From NCBI GenBank assembly GCA_948471095.1, contig CAOKRG010000019.1:1-43177 (forward strand): a stretch of DNA of 43,177 nucleotides. Direction: 5' to 3'. The stretch is from an uncultured Oscillospiraceae bacterium (GTDB lineage: Bacteria; Bacillota; Clostridia; Oscillospirales; Acutalibacteraceae). Position numbers and translations under genes: made by a program. Each line of letters starts with the position of its first letter. Position 1 is the stretch's first letter. Below are positions 36,493 to 43,177 of this stretch, piece after piece. The notes below the pieces were generated by a model, which did no database searches, was not told the DNA's origin, and worked only from the letters and a program-made list of their open reading frames with translations.

Positions 36493-36536
36493 AAAAAAGG
36501 CCATCGGAGTTCGCTCCGTTGGCCTTTTCTTTTTTG
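36493..36536. terminator. Bidirectional terminator between ricin-lectin and asparaginase genes
   Basis: AAAAAAGGCCA-CGGAG / CTCCG-TGGCCTTTT stem followed by CTTTTTT. It serves the plus-strand lectin gene and probably the minus-strand asparaginase gene. Confidence 0.9.
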
Positions 36537-36542
36537 CTCTGT

Positions 36543-37520
36543 TCAAAACAGCAAATCGTAATTAACCGGCGTATAGAACAGCCGGCGGATTTCCTCCTGG
36601 TCCTGCGCCTGGCCCAGCACCCACATCAGCTTGGTCACGGTGGACTCCAGCGTCATGTCGTAGGGCTCCAGCAGCCGGTAGCGCTCCTTGACCCGGCTGC
36701 CCACCTGGTAGACGGAAAGGTCGCTGCCCTCTTGGGGCACCTGGGTGGCCAGCACCACGGTTTTCCCGGCCCGGGCCAGGGCGTCCAGTTCTTCTAAGTA
36801 AGCGTCCGGGATGCCCCCCACGCCGTAGCTTTCAATGACCAGGCCGTCGCAGAGCCGCCCCGCCGCCGGAAAGGCCCCGGCGGGCAGGCCGGGGGTGAGC
36901 TTGAGCACCATGACCCGGCTGTTTAGGCAGCGGGTGAAAACCGCCTCCCCCGCCAGGGGGCAGGGGATAAACCGGACCACCCGCTGGTCCCGGACCTCGG
37001 CCAGGTCTGGGAAATTCAAGCTGGAAAAGGCGTTGTAGCTTTTGGTCCGGGTCTTCCGGGCCCGGGTCCCGGCGATCACATGCCCCCCGAAGACGATGCA
37101 CACGCCGCTGTCCCCCGAGCAGGCATAGCGCAGGCTGTCCAGCAGGTTCTGGCGGGCGTCCGTGTCCTCCTGGCCGATGGGCCGCTGGGCTCCGGTCAGG
37201 ACAATGGGCTTGCGGGTATGCTGGATCAGGTAGGAGAGGGCGGCGGCGGTGTAAGCCAAAGTGTCGGTGCCATGGCAGATGACAAAGCCGTCGAAGCGGG
37301 AATAATTCTCCTCCACCAGCCGGGCCAGCAGCAGCCAGTGCTGGGGGGTGATGTTCGTGCTGTCGATGGAGAGGGGCGCTATGGCCTCTACTTCACAAAA
37401 GGTCCGGGCGTCGGGCACCTGGGCCAGAAGCTCCTCCGGCGAAAGGGCCGGAGCCAGCCCGGAGCTGGTGCGGCGGCAGGCAATGGTGCCACCGGTGGTG
37501 ATGAGCAAAACGCGTTTCAA
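36543..37520 (-). CDS. ansA: L-asparaginase, type I-like, TTG start (325 aa)
   Basis: Hydrolyses L-asparagine to aspartate and ammonia. The first catalytic Thr12 lies in ITTGGTIA (7-14) and the second set is HGTDT at 83-87, both diagnostic. There is no signal peptide, so it is the cytoplasmic type. The N-terminal I-A-P-L-S-I-D-S-T-N-I-T segment that follows fits AnsA-like enzymes. The start is TTG at 37520, with GGGAGG about 9 bases upstream and the core beginning immediately after; no ATG fits. The gene stands alone between the lectin gene and repeat R7. Type I against glutaminase-asparaginase cannot be decided from sequence alone. Confidence 0.93.
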   Translation of the reverse strand: MKRVLLITTGGTIACRRTSSGLAPALSPEELLAQVPDARTFCEVEAIAPLSIDSTNITPQHWLLLARLVEENYSRFDGFVICHGTDTLAYTAAALSYLIQHTRKPIVLTGAQRPIGQEDTDARQNLLDSLRYACSGDSGVCIVFGGHVIAGTRARKTRTKSYNAFSSLNFPDLAEVRDQRVVRFIPCPLAGEAVFTRCLNSRVMVLKLTPGLPAGAFPAAGRLCDGLVIESYGVGGIPDAYLEELDALARAGKTVVLATQVPQEGSDLSVYQVGSRVKERYRLLEPYDMTLESTVTKLMWVLGQAQDQEEIRRLFYTPVNYDLLF

Positions 37521-37548
37521 AAAGGAAGACCTCCCTTTGAAGAGTAAT

Positions 37549-37850
37549 ACGGGCCTCCGGCGGCTTAAGAAACTTCTTGAAAGGAAGTTTCCGACTTCAT
37601 TGAAAATGAAGTCGCAGAATCTTCAAGAACTTTTAAACGTTTTTCGGGGGTGGAGGGAGTGAGTTGAGCGCTCGGTTTGGGGCTTGCTTGCTGCCCAACC
37701 AACTTTCCTTTGTCAGCGCGGTCAGGCATTCTCAAAACCGCGTGGTTTTATAGAGAATAGAATCCGAAAAACGTAACAGTAAAAGTTTCGTCCACCTTTT
37801 CAAAGGTGGCAGGGTGTGGGACGGAGTCCCACGACCTTGCCGCAGCCGCG
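37549..37850. repeat. Modular hairpin element, copy R7 (inverted)
   Basis: From the left: ACGGGCCTCCGGCGGCTTAAG, broken here as two parts ACGGGCCTCC and GGCGGCTTAAG, then hairpins AAACTTC/GAAGTTT (37570-37590) and GACTTCATT-GAA-AATGAAGTC (37593-37613). AACTTTTAAACGT, the 15-base core inverted (37668-37682) and AACAGTAAAAGTTTCG follow, then hairpin CCACCTTT/AAAGGTGG (37792-37809) and hairpin GTGGGAC/GTCCCAC (37816-37832). The reverse complement runs parallel to R2. It reaches to the stop codon of ispE. Confidence 0.8.
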
Positions 37851-37853
37851 GCT

Positions 37854-38717
37854 TTATGTGGAAAACACGCAGCCCTCCTGCTGGGGCCGGACCAGAAACA
37901 CCTTGCCCTGGCCCTCCAGCCGCCGCATGGAGGAGCGGGCCTGCTGTTCCGTCTGAAAAATGCCGTATACCCCCGACCCGCTGCCCGTCATCATGGCCCC
38001 CAGGGCTCCGGACTCCATCATGGTCCGCTTCAGCTGGCGCACCGGGGCCAGGCGGATGGTCTCGTCAAACCGGTTGGCCACGCAGCGGGCGATTTTTTTC
38101 AGGTTGCCCCCAGCCAGCGCCTCCATCATCCGGGGCGTGGCCTGGGTGCTGGATAAGGGGTACTGGTCCAGCAAGGCGTAGGCCCGAGGCGTGCTCATGC
38201 CTGTGGGGGGCTTGCAGACCACCAGCCAGCAGTCCGGCAAAGGGGGCGCTTCCTCCACGATGGTGCCCACTCCGGTGCACCGGGCCGCGCCGCCCGCCAC
38301 GCAAAAGGGTACGTCCGAGCCCACCTTGGCCCCCAGCTCCATCAGCTTGGGCCCTTCCAGCCCCCTTTGAAACATCCGATTCAGGCCGTGGAGCACCGCC
38401 GCCGCGTCCGCGCTGCCCCCGCCCATGCCGGAGCGGCTGGGGATGTACTTGCGGATAAAAATATAAACGCCCTCATGGGTCAGGCCCTGATCTTCCAAAA
38501 AGAACTTTGCCGCCCGAAAGGCCGTGTTCTTCCGGTCGGTGGGGATGCTCTCCCGGCTGCATTGCAGGTGCACCCCCGGCTCGTGGCTGTGCTGAATGTC
38601 CAGCTCGTCCCAAATGGAGACGGTCTGCATCACGGTGTCCAGCAGATGGAATCCGTCCTCCCTGCGGCCGGTCACGTCCAGGGTCAGGTTGATTTTCCCG
38701 AACGCCTTCACTTTCAT
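37854..38717 (-). CDS. ispE: 4-diphosphocytidyl-2-C-methyl-D-erythritol kinase (287 aa)
   Basis: GHMP-family kinase of the non-mevalonate (MEP) isoprenoid pathway; phosphorylates CDP-methylerythritol with ATP. The N-terminal K-A-F-G-K-I-N-L-T-L-D-V (Lys8 catalytic by family) and the ATP-binding glycine loop S-G-M-G-G-G-S-A-D-A-A-A (96-107, Asp104 as the catalytic base) are intact, with the third GHMP motif M-T-G-S-G-S-G-V-Y-G near the C-terminus. Length is normal. AAGGAG precedes the ATG. It is the last gene of the six-gene operon that starts with the PHP phosphatase, 36 bp after the DUF362 gene. Confidence 0.97.
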   Translation of the reverse strand: MKVKAFGKINLTLDVTGRREDGFHLLDTVMQTVSIWDELDIQHSHEPGVHLQCSRESIPTDRKNTAFRAAKFFLEDQGLTHEGVYIFIRKYIPSRSGMGGGSADAAAVLHGLNRMFQRGLEGPKLMELGAKVGSDVPFCVAGGAARCTGVGTIVEEAPPLPDCWLVVCKPPTGMSTPRAYALLDQYPLSSTQATPRMMEALAGGNLKKIARCVANRFDETIRLAPVRQLKRTMMESGALGAMMTGSGSGVYGIFQTEQQARSSMRRLEGQGKVFLVRPQQEGCVFST

Positions 38718-38753
38718 TGGTCCTCAACTCCTTATCCGCAGGGGTTCCCTCCC

Positions 38754-39887
38754 CTACAGATCAAATATTCCCAGCCGCCGCACCTTTACCACGTGTTTGG
38801 GGCACATTTCGTGGCAGCAGAAGCAGCGGATACATTTTTTCAGGTCAATCCGCGCCTTGCCCCCTGTGATCTGAATGGTGTGCTGGGGGCAGCTCTGGGC
38901 GCATCTGCCGCAGCCCACGCAGGCCTTGCCGTCGATTTTTGGGTAAGGCGTGGCAAGCTTTTTCGCCGCCGGGCGCAAAAAAGCCGGGAGGCGGTCAATG
39001 AAGTCCGTGCTGCTGGCCTTGGCGGGCAGAAAGTCCTTTGCGGCATAGTCCTCTATAGGGTCTCCCAAAAGTTCCACTTCATCCAAAGAGCCGGGGCCCA
39101 GGCCCCTCTCCCCGGCCAGACGGAGCATGGCGATCCTCTCCGGGCCGCTGCCGATGAGCGCCGAGCCGCACAGGTCCAAGGCATAGGGGCTGGCAGAAGC
39201 CGCCAGCAGGCCCATCTCCCGCCGGGAGCCCCCGGTGGGGCCGTTGCCCTCCATGGCCCATATGCCGTCCAAAACGCTCAGGTCCGGCTTTAAAAAGGCG
39301 CAGATATCCACCAGCATGTGGGAGAAATCCTCTTTCTCCGGAAAGCGGCAGTGCAGCTCCGGCTTCTGCAGGCCGGGCACCGCGCCGAACAGGTTCTTCA
39401 CCGCCCCGGAATAGCCCACCATGCCGTGGGTTTTCAGTTTGGGCAGGTTGATCAAATACTCCGCGTCCAAAAGGGGCTCGATGACGCTCGCCCGGCGGCA
39501 GCGCTCCCCCTGGGGCAGGGAGACCTCCCGGGATTTGCAGTCCGTGTAGAGGGCAAGGCCCAGCTCCTCGGCCATGGCCTGGTAGCCGCAGGCGGCATAG
39601 TGGCGCTTCATCAGCGCGGGGGTATAGGGCCCGCCGGGGCTTTCCGCGATGAGCGCCTTGGCCCCCGCCTTTTGTACGCACTTCCCCACCGCCGCCGTCA
39701 GGGCCGGGTGGGTAATGACGGCCTCCTCCGGTTTGGAGGCCATGATCAGGTTAGGCTTGAGCACAACCGTCATGCCCGGCTTTAGGCTGTCGTATACGCC
39801 CAGGGCCTCAAAGGCCTGGTCCAGCCTCTCAAAAAGGCCCACGGGGCCGTAGTCCGGGCAGCCCTGCAGCCAGACCCGCTCTCTCAT
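38754..39887 (-). CDS. DUF362 protein with two 4Fe-4S clusters (377 aa)
   Basis: A cytoplasmic iron-sulfur protein. The first ~300 residues are a DUF362 domain (L-K-P-N-L-I-M-A-S-K-P-E-E-A-V-T-H-P at about 43-62, and L-I-N-L-P-K-L-K-T-H near 165). The C-terminus is a ferredoxin module with two full motifs, C-V-G-C-G-R-C-A-Q-S-C-P and C-I-R-C-F-C-C-H-E-M-C-P. The role of DUF362 is not established; its members often stand beside redox or cofactor genes. The start codon overlaps the aminotransferase stop (ATGA, 4 bp), so the two are translated together. ispE follows after 36 bp. Confidence 0.9.
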   Translation of the reverse strand: MRERVWLQGCPDYGPVGLFERLDQAFEALGVYDSLKPGMTVVLKPNLIMASKPEEAVITHPALTAAVGKCVQKAGAKALIAESPGGPYTPALMKRHYAACGYQAMAEELGLALYTDCKSREVSLPQGERCRRASVIEPLLDAEYLINLPKLKTHGMVGYSGAVKNLFGAVPGLQKPELHCRFPEKEDFSHMLVDICAFLKPDLSVLDGIWAMEGNGPTGGSRREMGLLAASASPYALDLCGSALIGSGPERIAMLRLAGERGLGPGSLDEVELLGDPIEDYAAKDFLPAKASSTDFIDRLPAFLRPAAKKLATPYPKIDGKACVGCGRCAQSCPQHTIQITGGKARIDLKKCIRCFCCHEMCPKHVVKVRRLGIFDL

Positions 39888-41053
39888 AGCTCCTCCAAAA
39901 AGGCCTTCATGCGCTCCAGGGCCTCTACAATGTGCTTGGTGGAATAGCAGTAGGAGATGCGCACAAAGCCCTCGCCGCTGGCCCCGAAGGCGCTGCCGGG
40001 CACCACGGCCACACGCTTTTGATAGATCAGCTTCTCGCAGAATTCTTCCGAGGTCAGCCCCGTGGACCGGACCGAGGGGAACACGTAGAAGGCCCCCTCC
40101 GGCTCAAAGCAGCGCAGGCCTAGCTGGTTCAGGCCGTCCACAATCAGCCGCCGCCGCATGTCGTACTGGCCCCGCATGTAGGCCATGTCCTCGTCCCCGT
40201 TTTTCAGGGCCTCGATGGCCGCGTACTGGCTGGTGGTAGGAGCGCTCATAATGGCGAACTGGTGCAGCTTGGTCATCAGGGAGACGATCTCCCGGGGCCC
40301 CGCCGCGTAGCCCAACCGCCAGCCGGTCATGGAGTGCGCCTTGGAAAAGCCGTTGACCAGCACCGTGCGCTCCCCCATGCCGGGCAGGGAGGCAAAGGAC
40401 ACATGGCCCTCCCGGGTATAGGTGAGGGCGGCGTAAATTTCATCGGAAAGCACCAGCAGATTGTGGCGCTCTACCACCTGAGCCACGGCCTCCAGGTCCT
40501 CCCGGCCCATCACCGCGCCGGTGGGGTTGTTGGGGTAGGGCAGAATCAAGAGCTTGGTTTTGTCCGTTATCTTGCTTTCCAGCTGCTCCGCCGTCAGCTT
40601 GAAGCCGTTCTCCGGCCCGGTCTCGATGACCACCGGCACGCCTCCGGCCATCTGGGTGATGGGCACATAGCACACGAAGCTGGGCTCCGGAATAAGCACC
40701 TCATCGCCGGGATTGACCAGGCTGCGCACGCACAGGTCGATGGCCTCGGACCCGCCCACGGTAACCAGCACCTGGCTTTCCGGTTCATACTCCACCTGGT
40801 AATGGCGGGAGAGAAAGCGGGCGATCTCCTGCCGGAGCTGGATAAAGCCCCGATTGGGGGTATAGCGGGTGCGGCCCTTTTCCAGAGAGGCAATGCCCGC
40901 CTCCCGGATGTGCCAGGGCGTGTGGAAGTCCGGCTCGCCCACAGAAAGGGAGATCACGTCCTCCATCTCGTGGGCGATGTCGAAAAACCGGCGGATGCCC
41001 GAGGGTTTGATGGCTTTCACGGTGGAATTCACCAGTTTATCATACTCAATCAC
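39884..41053 (-). CDS. Class I/II pyridoxal-phosphate aminotransferase, GTG start (389 aa)
   Basis: Aspartate-aminotransferase-fold (type I) enzyme. The cofactor lysine Lys238 is in NGFSKAHSMTGWRLGY. Asp204 in S-D-E-I-Y pairs with the pyridine nitrogen, N-N-P-T-G is at 175-179, and the C-terminal R-I-S-Y arginine that binds the substrate carboxylate is present. Family context (AspB/PatA-like) suggests transamination of aspartate, an aromatic amino acid or a diamino acid precursor. The start is GTG at 41053, 8 bp inside the preceding Lrp gene, so translation is coupled. The Lrp regulator is very likely its controller. Confidence 0.93.
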   Translation of the reverse strand: MIEYDKLVNSTVKAIKPSGIRRFFDIAHEMEDVISLSVGEPDFHTPWHIREAGIASLEKGRTRYTPNRGFIQLRQEIARFLSRHYQVEYEPESQVLVTVGGSEAIDLCVRSLVNPGDEVLIPEPSFVCYVPITQMAGGVPVVIETGPENGFKLTAEQLESKITDKTKLLILPYPNNPTGAVMGREDLEAVAQVVERHNLLVLSDEIYAALTYTREGHVSFASLPGMGERTVLVNGFSKAHSMTGWRLGYAAGPREIVSLMTKLHQFAIMSAPTTSQYAAIEALKNGDEDMAYMRGQYDMRRRLIVDGLNQLGLRCFEPEGAFYVFPSVRSTGLTSEEFCEKLIYQKRVAVVPGSAFGASGEGFVRISYCYSTKHIVEALERMKAFLEEL

Positions 41054-41540
41054 AAAGGTTGCTTCCCCTCTCGTCGATTTCCTCGTACTCGCTCTGGAAG
41101 ATGACCCCGCCGTCCTTGTACTTGGTCAGCACAAAGTGGGTGGCCGTGGAGAGCACTCCGTCCAGCGTGGCCAGCCGCTTCTGCACGAACATGGCCACGT
41201 CCTGCATGGTGCGGCCGGTCACCGTCACCGCCAGGTCATAGCCGCCGGACATGAGGTAGACGCTCTCCACCTCGGGGAAGTTCATAATGCGGCCTGCGAT
41301 CTCGTCAAAGCCCGTGTCCTTTTTGGGGGTGATGCGCAGCTCAATGAGGGCCGAGGCCTTCTGGGTCTCGGTGCGCTCCCAGTTCACCAGGGCGTGGTAG
41401 CCCCGGATGACGCCGTCCCGCTCGTATTGGGCGATGGCCTTTGCCACGGCCTCCTCGCTCTCGGCCAGCATAACCGCCAGCTGGCCGGGGGTCAGCTGGG
41501 CGTCGTCCTGCAAAAGCTCCAAAATCTGTTCCATTGCCAT
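41046..41540 (-). CDS. Lrp/AsnC family transcriptional regulator (164 aa)
   Basis: A feast/famine regulator that binds DNA with an N-terminal helix-turn-helix (about 3-50) and forms dimers or octamers with a C-terminal RAM domain (about 62-145) that senses an amino acid. The RAM part is clear: A-L-I-E-L-R-I, V-Y-L-M-S-G-G-Y-D-L-A-V-T-V-T-G and a following helix. The HTH start is slightly divergent (T-P-G-Q-L-A-V-M-L). GAGGAG lies 8 bases before the ATG. It sits between the Nudix gene (18 bp) and the aminotransferase (8-bp overlap), so it probably responds to the aminotransferase substrate or product. Confidence 0.92.
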   Translation of the reverse strand: MAMEQILELLQDDAQLTPGQLAVMLAESEEAVAKAIAQYERDGVIRGYHALVNWERTETQKASALIELRITPKKDTGFDEIAGRIMNFPEVESVYLMSGGYDLAVTVTGRTMQDVAMFVQKRLATLDGVLSTATHFVLTKYKDGGVIFQSEYEEIDERGSNLCD

Positions 41541-41558
41541 GTATGGTTCTCCTCTCCG

Positions 41559-42035
41559 CTATTTTTCAATATACACAAAATGCCGGACTTCCCTCTCCGC
41601 TCCCAGCCATTCCGCAGCCTGGGGCGGGTAAATTTTTACCGTCCCGGCCGTGACCCTCTCCACAGGCTCCCAAGAGAAGCCGACTTCCTCCCTCACCTGC
41701 CCATACTCGTCAAACCCGTGGCGGACGCCCTCCCAGGGCTCGCCGGGAAACTCAACCCAAAAGTACAGGCCGATTTGATGGCAGGGACCCTTCCAATTCC
41801 AAAACACCTCGCCCACAGCCGCCAATCCGCCCACTTCCACGTCCACGCCCAGCTCCTCTCGAAACTCCCGGCGCAGAGTTTCCGCAGTCAGTTCGCCAAA
41901 GGCCACATGGCCGCCAGGTATGGCCAGGCCATCGTCCCCCTTGGCCCGCTGGACCAGCAGTTTGCCGTCCTTTACGGCCAGCCCCGCCACCCGGTAGGAA
42001 AAGCGGCCCTGCTCCGTATCAAATAGAATGTCCAT
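41559..42035 (-). CDS. Nudix hydrolase (158 aa)
   Basis: Hydrolyses a nucleoside diphosphate linked to another group, with Mg2+. A complete Nudix box G-x5-E-x7-R-E-x-x-E-E-L-G-V spans residues 42-64. The rest of the fold is short, with a strand D-I-L-F-D-T-E-Q-G-R-F at the start and a W-N-W-K-G loop after the box, as in ADP-ribose/NTP-type members. AGGAGA precedes the ATG. It lies 10 bp after the PHP phosphatase gene and 18 bp before the Lrp gene. Its substrate cannot be told from sequence. Confidence 0.92.
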   Translation of the reverse strand: MDILFDTEQGRFSYRVAGLAVKDGKLLVQRAKGDDGLAIPGGHVAFGELTAETLRREFREELGVDVEVGGLAAVGEVFWNWKGPCHQIGLYFWVEFPGEPWEGVRHGFDEYGQVREEVGFSWEPVERVTAGTVKIYPPQAAEWLGAEREVRHFVYIEK

Positions 42036-42045
42036 ATTTTCTCTC

Positions 42046-42855
42046 CTATTCCAGGGGGAGCATCACAGGCCGCCTCTTCTCATAAATGGCAAACTCCGTG
42101 AACCCCGCCGCTTTCAGCAGCTCCATGCCCTCGTCTATGCCCCGGCCCAGGTCCTCCGCGCAGTGGGCGTCAGAGCCCAAAGTGACCAGCCGCCCGCCCA
42201 GCTCGTGGTAGCGCTTGAGCAGGCTCAGGTTCGGCATGGCCTCCCCCAGCTTCTGCCGCAGGCCGGAGGTGTTCACCTCCAGGGCCTTGCCCGCCTGGAC
42301 CAGCGCCTGGAACACCTGGTCCAGCTTTCCGGCGTGGCGGCTCATGTCCACCGGCACGCCGTGCTCGCCCTGGATGTACCGCAGAGGATAGGTCAGGTGG
42401 CCCAGCGAGTCGAAGCCTCCCCAGGCGATCATGTTCAGGATCTCGTCCCAGTAGGCGTCCAGCAGGCCGTGCAGCTCTTCCGGGTCCATGTTGGCCGCGT
42501 CCATGTAGTAAAAATCAGGCTTATCCCGCAGGTTGTGCAGGGAGCCGATGACAAAATCGTAATCCCTTCCTCCAAGAGCCTCCCGCGCCGCGGCCAGGTC
42601 CTCCAGGGGCTGGCCCAGCTCAATGCCCCGGCAGAAGCGCAGGCCCGCGGCCTCCACCCCGGCCATCTCCTCCCAGGCCCGCCGGACCCGGTCCCGGTAG
42701 CGGCTCTCGAACTTCTGGCACTCGCAGTGGTCCGTCAGGGTCCAGGCATAGAGGCCCAGCTCCCGCGCCCGGGCCAGCATGGCGGAGACGGAATGGTCCC
42801 CATCGGGAGAGCAGTGGGAGTGGTTGTGGCAGTCGCTGGCGTATTTATGGTTCAT
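42046..42855 (-). CDS. PHP-domain phosphoesterase, histidinol-phosphatase (HisJ) family (269 aa)
   Basis: A metal-dependent phosphoesterase of the PHP superfamily. The first metal motif is D-C-H-N-H-S (His10 and His12), then T-L-T-D-H-C (near 40-45), G-I-E-L (near 95), the I-G-S-L-H metal ligand (near 120), and V-T-L-G-S-D-A-H at the C-terminus, in the order seen in histidinol-phosphatases. Length (269) fits HisJ. AAAGGAG lies 9 bases before the ATG. It is the first gene of the operon that ends in ispE. No other his gene is here, so histidinol phosphate as the substrate is likely by family but not proven. Confidence 0.88.
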   Translation of the reverse strand: MNHKYASDCHNHSHCSPDGDHSVSAMLARARELGLYAWTLTDHCECQKFESRYRDRVRRAWEEMAGVEAAGLRFCRGIELGQPLEDLAAAREALGGRDYDFVIGSLHNLRDKPDFYYMDAANMDPEELHGLLDAYWDEILNMIAWGGFDSLGHLTYPLRYIQGEHGVPVDMSRHAGKLDQVFQALVQAGKALEVNTSGLRQKLGEAMPNLSLLKRYHELGGRLVTLGSDAHCAEDLGRGIDEGMELLKAAGFTEFAIYEKRRPVMLPLE

Positions 42856-42950
42856 GGAAAAGACTCCTTTGTGGGTTCAATTGGGTAGCGTGCGGGAAAA
42901 TTTTACAGCCAAAAAACGATTATGCTGACAGTTATAGGTAGGCAACATAC

Positions 42951-43067
42951 GCGGTCAAGGGGCGCCGACCTTCGCTGCGCGAAGTCGCGGCCCCTTGTGG
43001 GTTCTTAGGGCAGAGCCCTAAGCCGCCGGAGGCCATACATTACAAAACAGGCCGTGGGGGGGGGGGG
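42951..43067. repeat. Modular hairpin element, copy R8, running into the unreliable contig end
   Basis: GCGGTCAAGGGGCGCCGACCTTCGC resembles R4; written here as GCGGTCAAGGGG then CGACCTTCGC. Next comes CTTAGGG-CAGA-GCCCTAAG (43003-43022), GCCGCCGGAGGCC, and ATTACAAAACAGGCCGTGG. The last part parallels the reverse complement of R6 (ACTACAAAACGGGCCGTAGG). At that point the sequence dissolves into homopolymers. Confidence 0.7.
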
Positions 43068-43177
43068 CCCCCCCCCCCCCCCCCCCCAAAAAAAAAAAAA
43101 AAAATGTAAAAAAAAAGAAGGCCCGAAGATATAAACAGAAAGATATTATTTTGACAAAAGTATTGTGAAGAAAAAAA
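43056..43177. other. Low-complexity, probably artefactual contig end
   Basis: G12 (43056-43067), C20 (43068-43087) and A17 (43088-43104) follow each other without breaks. The rest is A-rich and unlike the rest of the window. The position equals the hairpin part GGCCGTAGGCCCC of the repeat family, so a sequencing or assembly failure at a strong hairpin is likely. No gene should be called here. Confidence 0.8.

Noticed and set aside
43056-43177. Homopolymer tail as a biological signal such as a telomere-like or recombination hotspot
   Set aside because: The pattern G12-C20-A17 at the window end inside a known hairpin repeat is best explained by a sequencing or assembly artefact.

Overview
The window reads as a piece of a GC-rich, low-intron-free bacterial chromosome from an anaerobic Firmicute (Clostridia), most like a gut Oscillospiraceae (Flavonifractor, Intestinimonas or Lawsonibacter type). 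The reasons are strong AGGAGG-type ribosome sites before nearly every gene, TTGACA/TATAAT promoters, clostridial families (DUF3784, YtrA-type GntR with its ABC transporter, CpXC protein, stand-alone E2 domain, CtpE-like P-type ATPase) and the MEP-pathway gene ispE. The genus is an inference. No rRNA, tRNA, CRISPR, phage or transposase gene was seen.

Layout. 1-2330: a P-loop kinase, a GNAT acetyltransferase and a lipoyl-less E2 acyltransferase domain. 2366-6564: a lower-glycolysis cluster pgk - tpiA - small membrane protein - gpmI, with its own promoter. 6666-8851: small proteins (DUF3784 membrane protein, an AT-rich orphan, a lipoprotein) and a methyltransferase. 9061-13826: recQ, a ClC channel/antiporter and a MATE exporter, all on the minus strand. 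14298-15512: a response-regulator diguanylate cyclase with a 200-nt leader. 15910-19168: an autoregulated GntR - ABC ATPase - permease operon. 19448-22407: a GH51 arabinofuranosidase, a GGSDGPT-motif protein and a CpXC protein. 22784-25896: a chemoreceptor and a YdcF-type protein. 26465-31225: a MacB-like ABC transporter (two FtsX permeases and one ATPase) headed by a RelB/DinJ antitoxin whose toxin partner has decayed and runs in frame into the first permease. 31396-35414: an MFS transporter, a small membrane protein and a P-type ATPase. 35579-36536: a very strongly promoted ricin-B-lectin protein with an AT-hook tail. 36543-42855: asparaginase, then a compact operon PHP phosphatase - Nudix - Lrp - aminotransferase - DUF362 ferredoxin-like - ispE.

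The intergenic regions carry a family of interspersed modular elements (about nine copies or fragments). They are built of hairpins whose arms change in sequence while pairing is kept, plus a 15-base core found five times and, in the best copy, 16-bp terminal inverted repeats. They look like non-autonomous mobile elements or structured RNA elements. They split an operon, supply a stop codon, abut a promoter, and mark where the contig breaks down: the last ~120 bases are homopolymer-ridden and probably artefactual.

The two most unusual proteins or loci are the intracellular ricin-lectin/AT-hook fusion (35675-36370) and the toxin-permease read-through (29431-30888).
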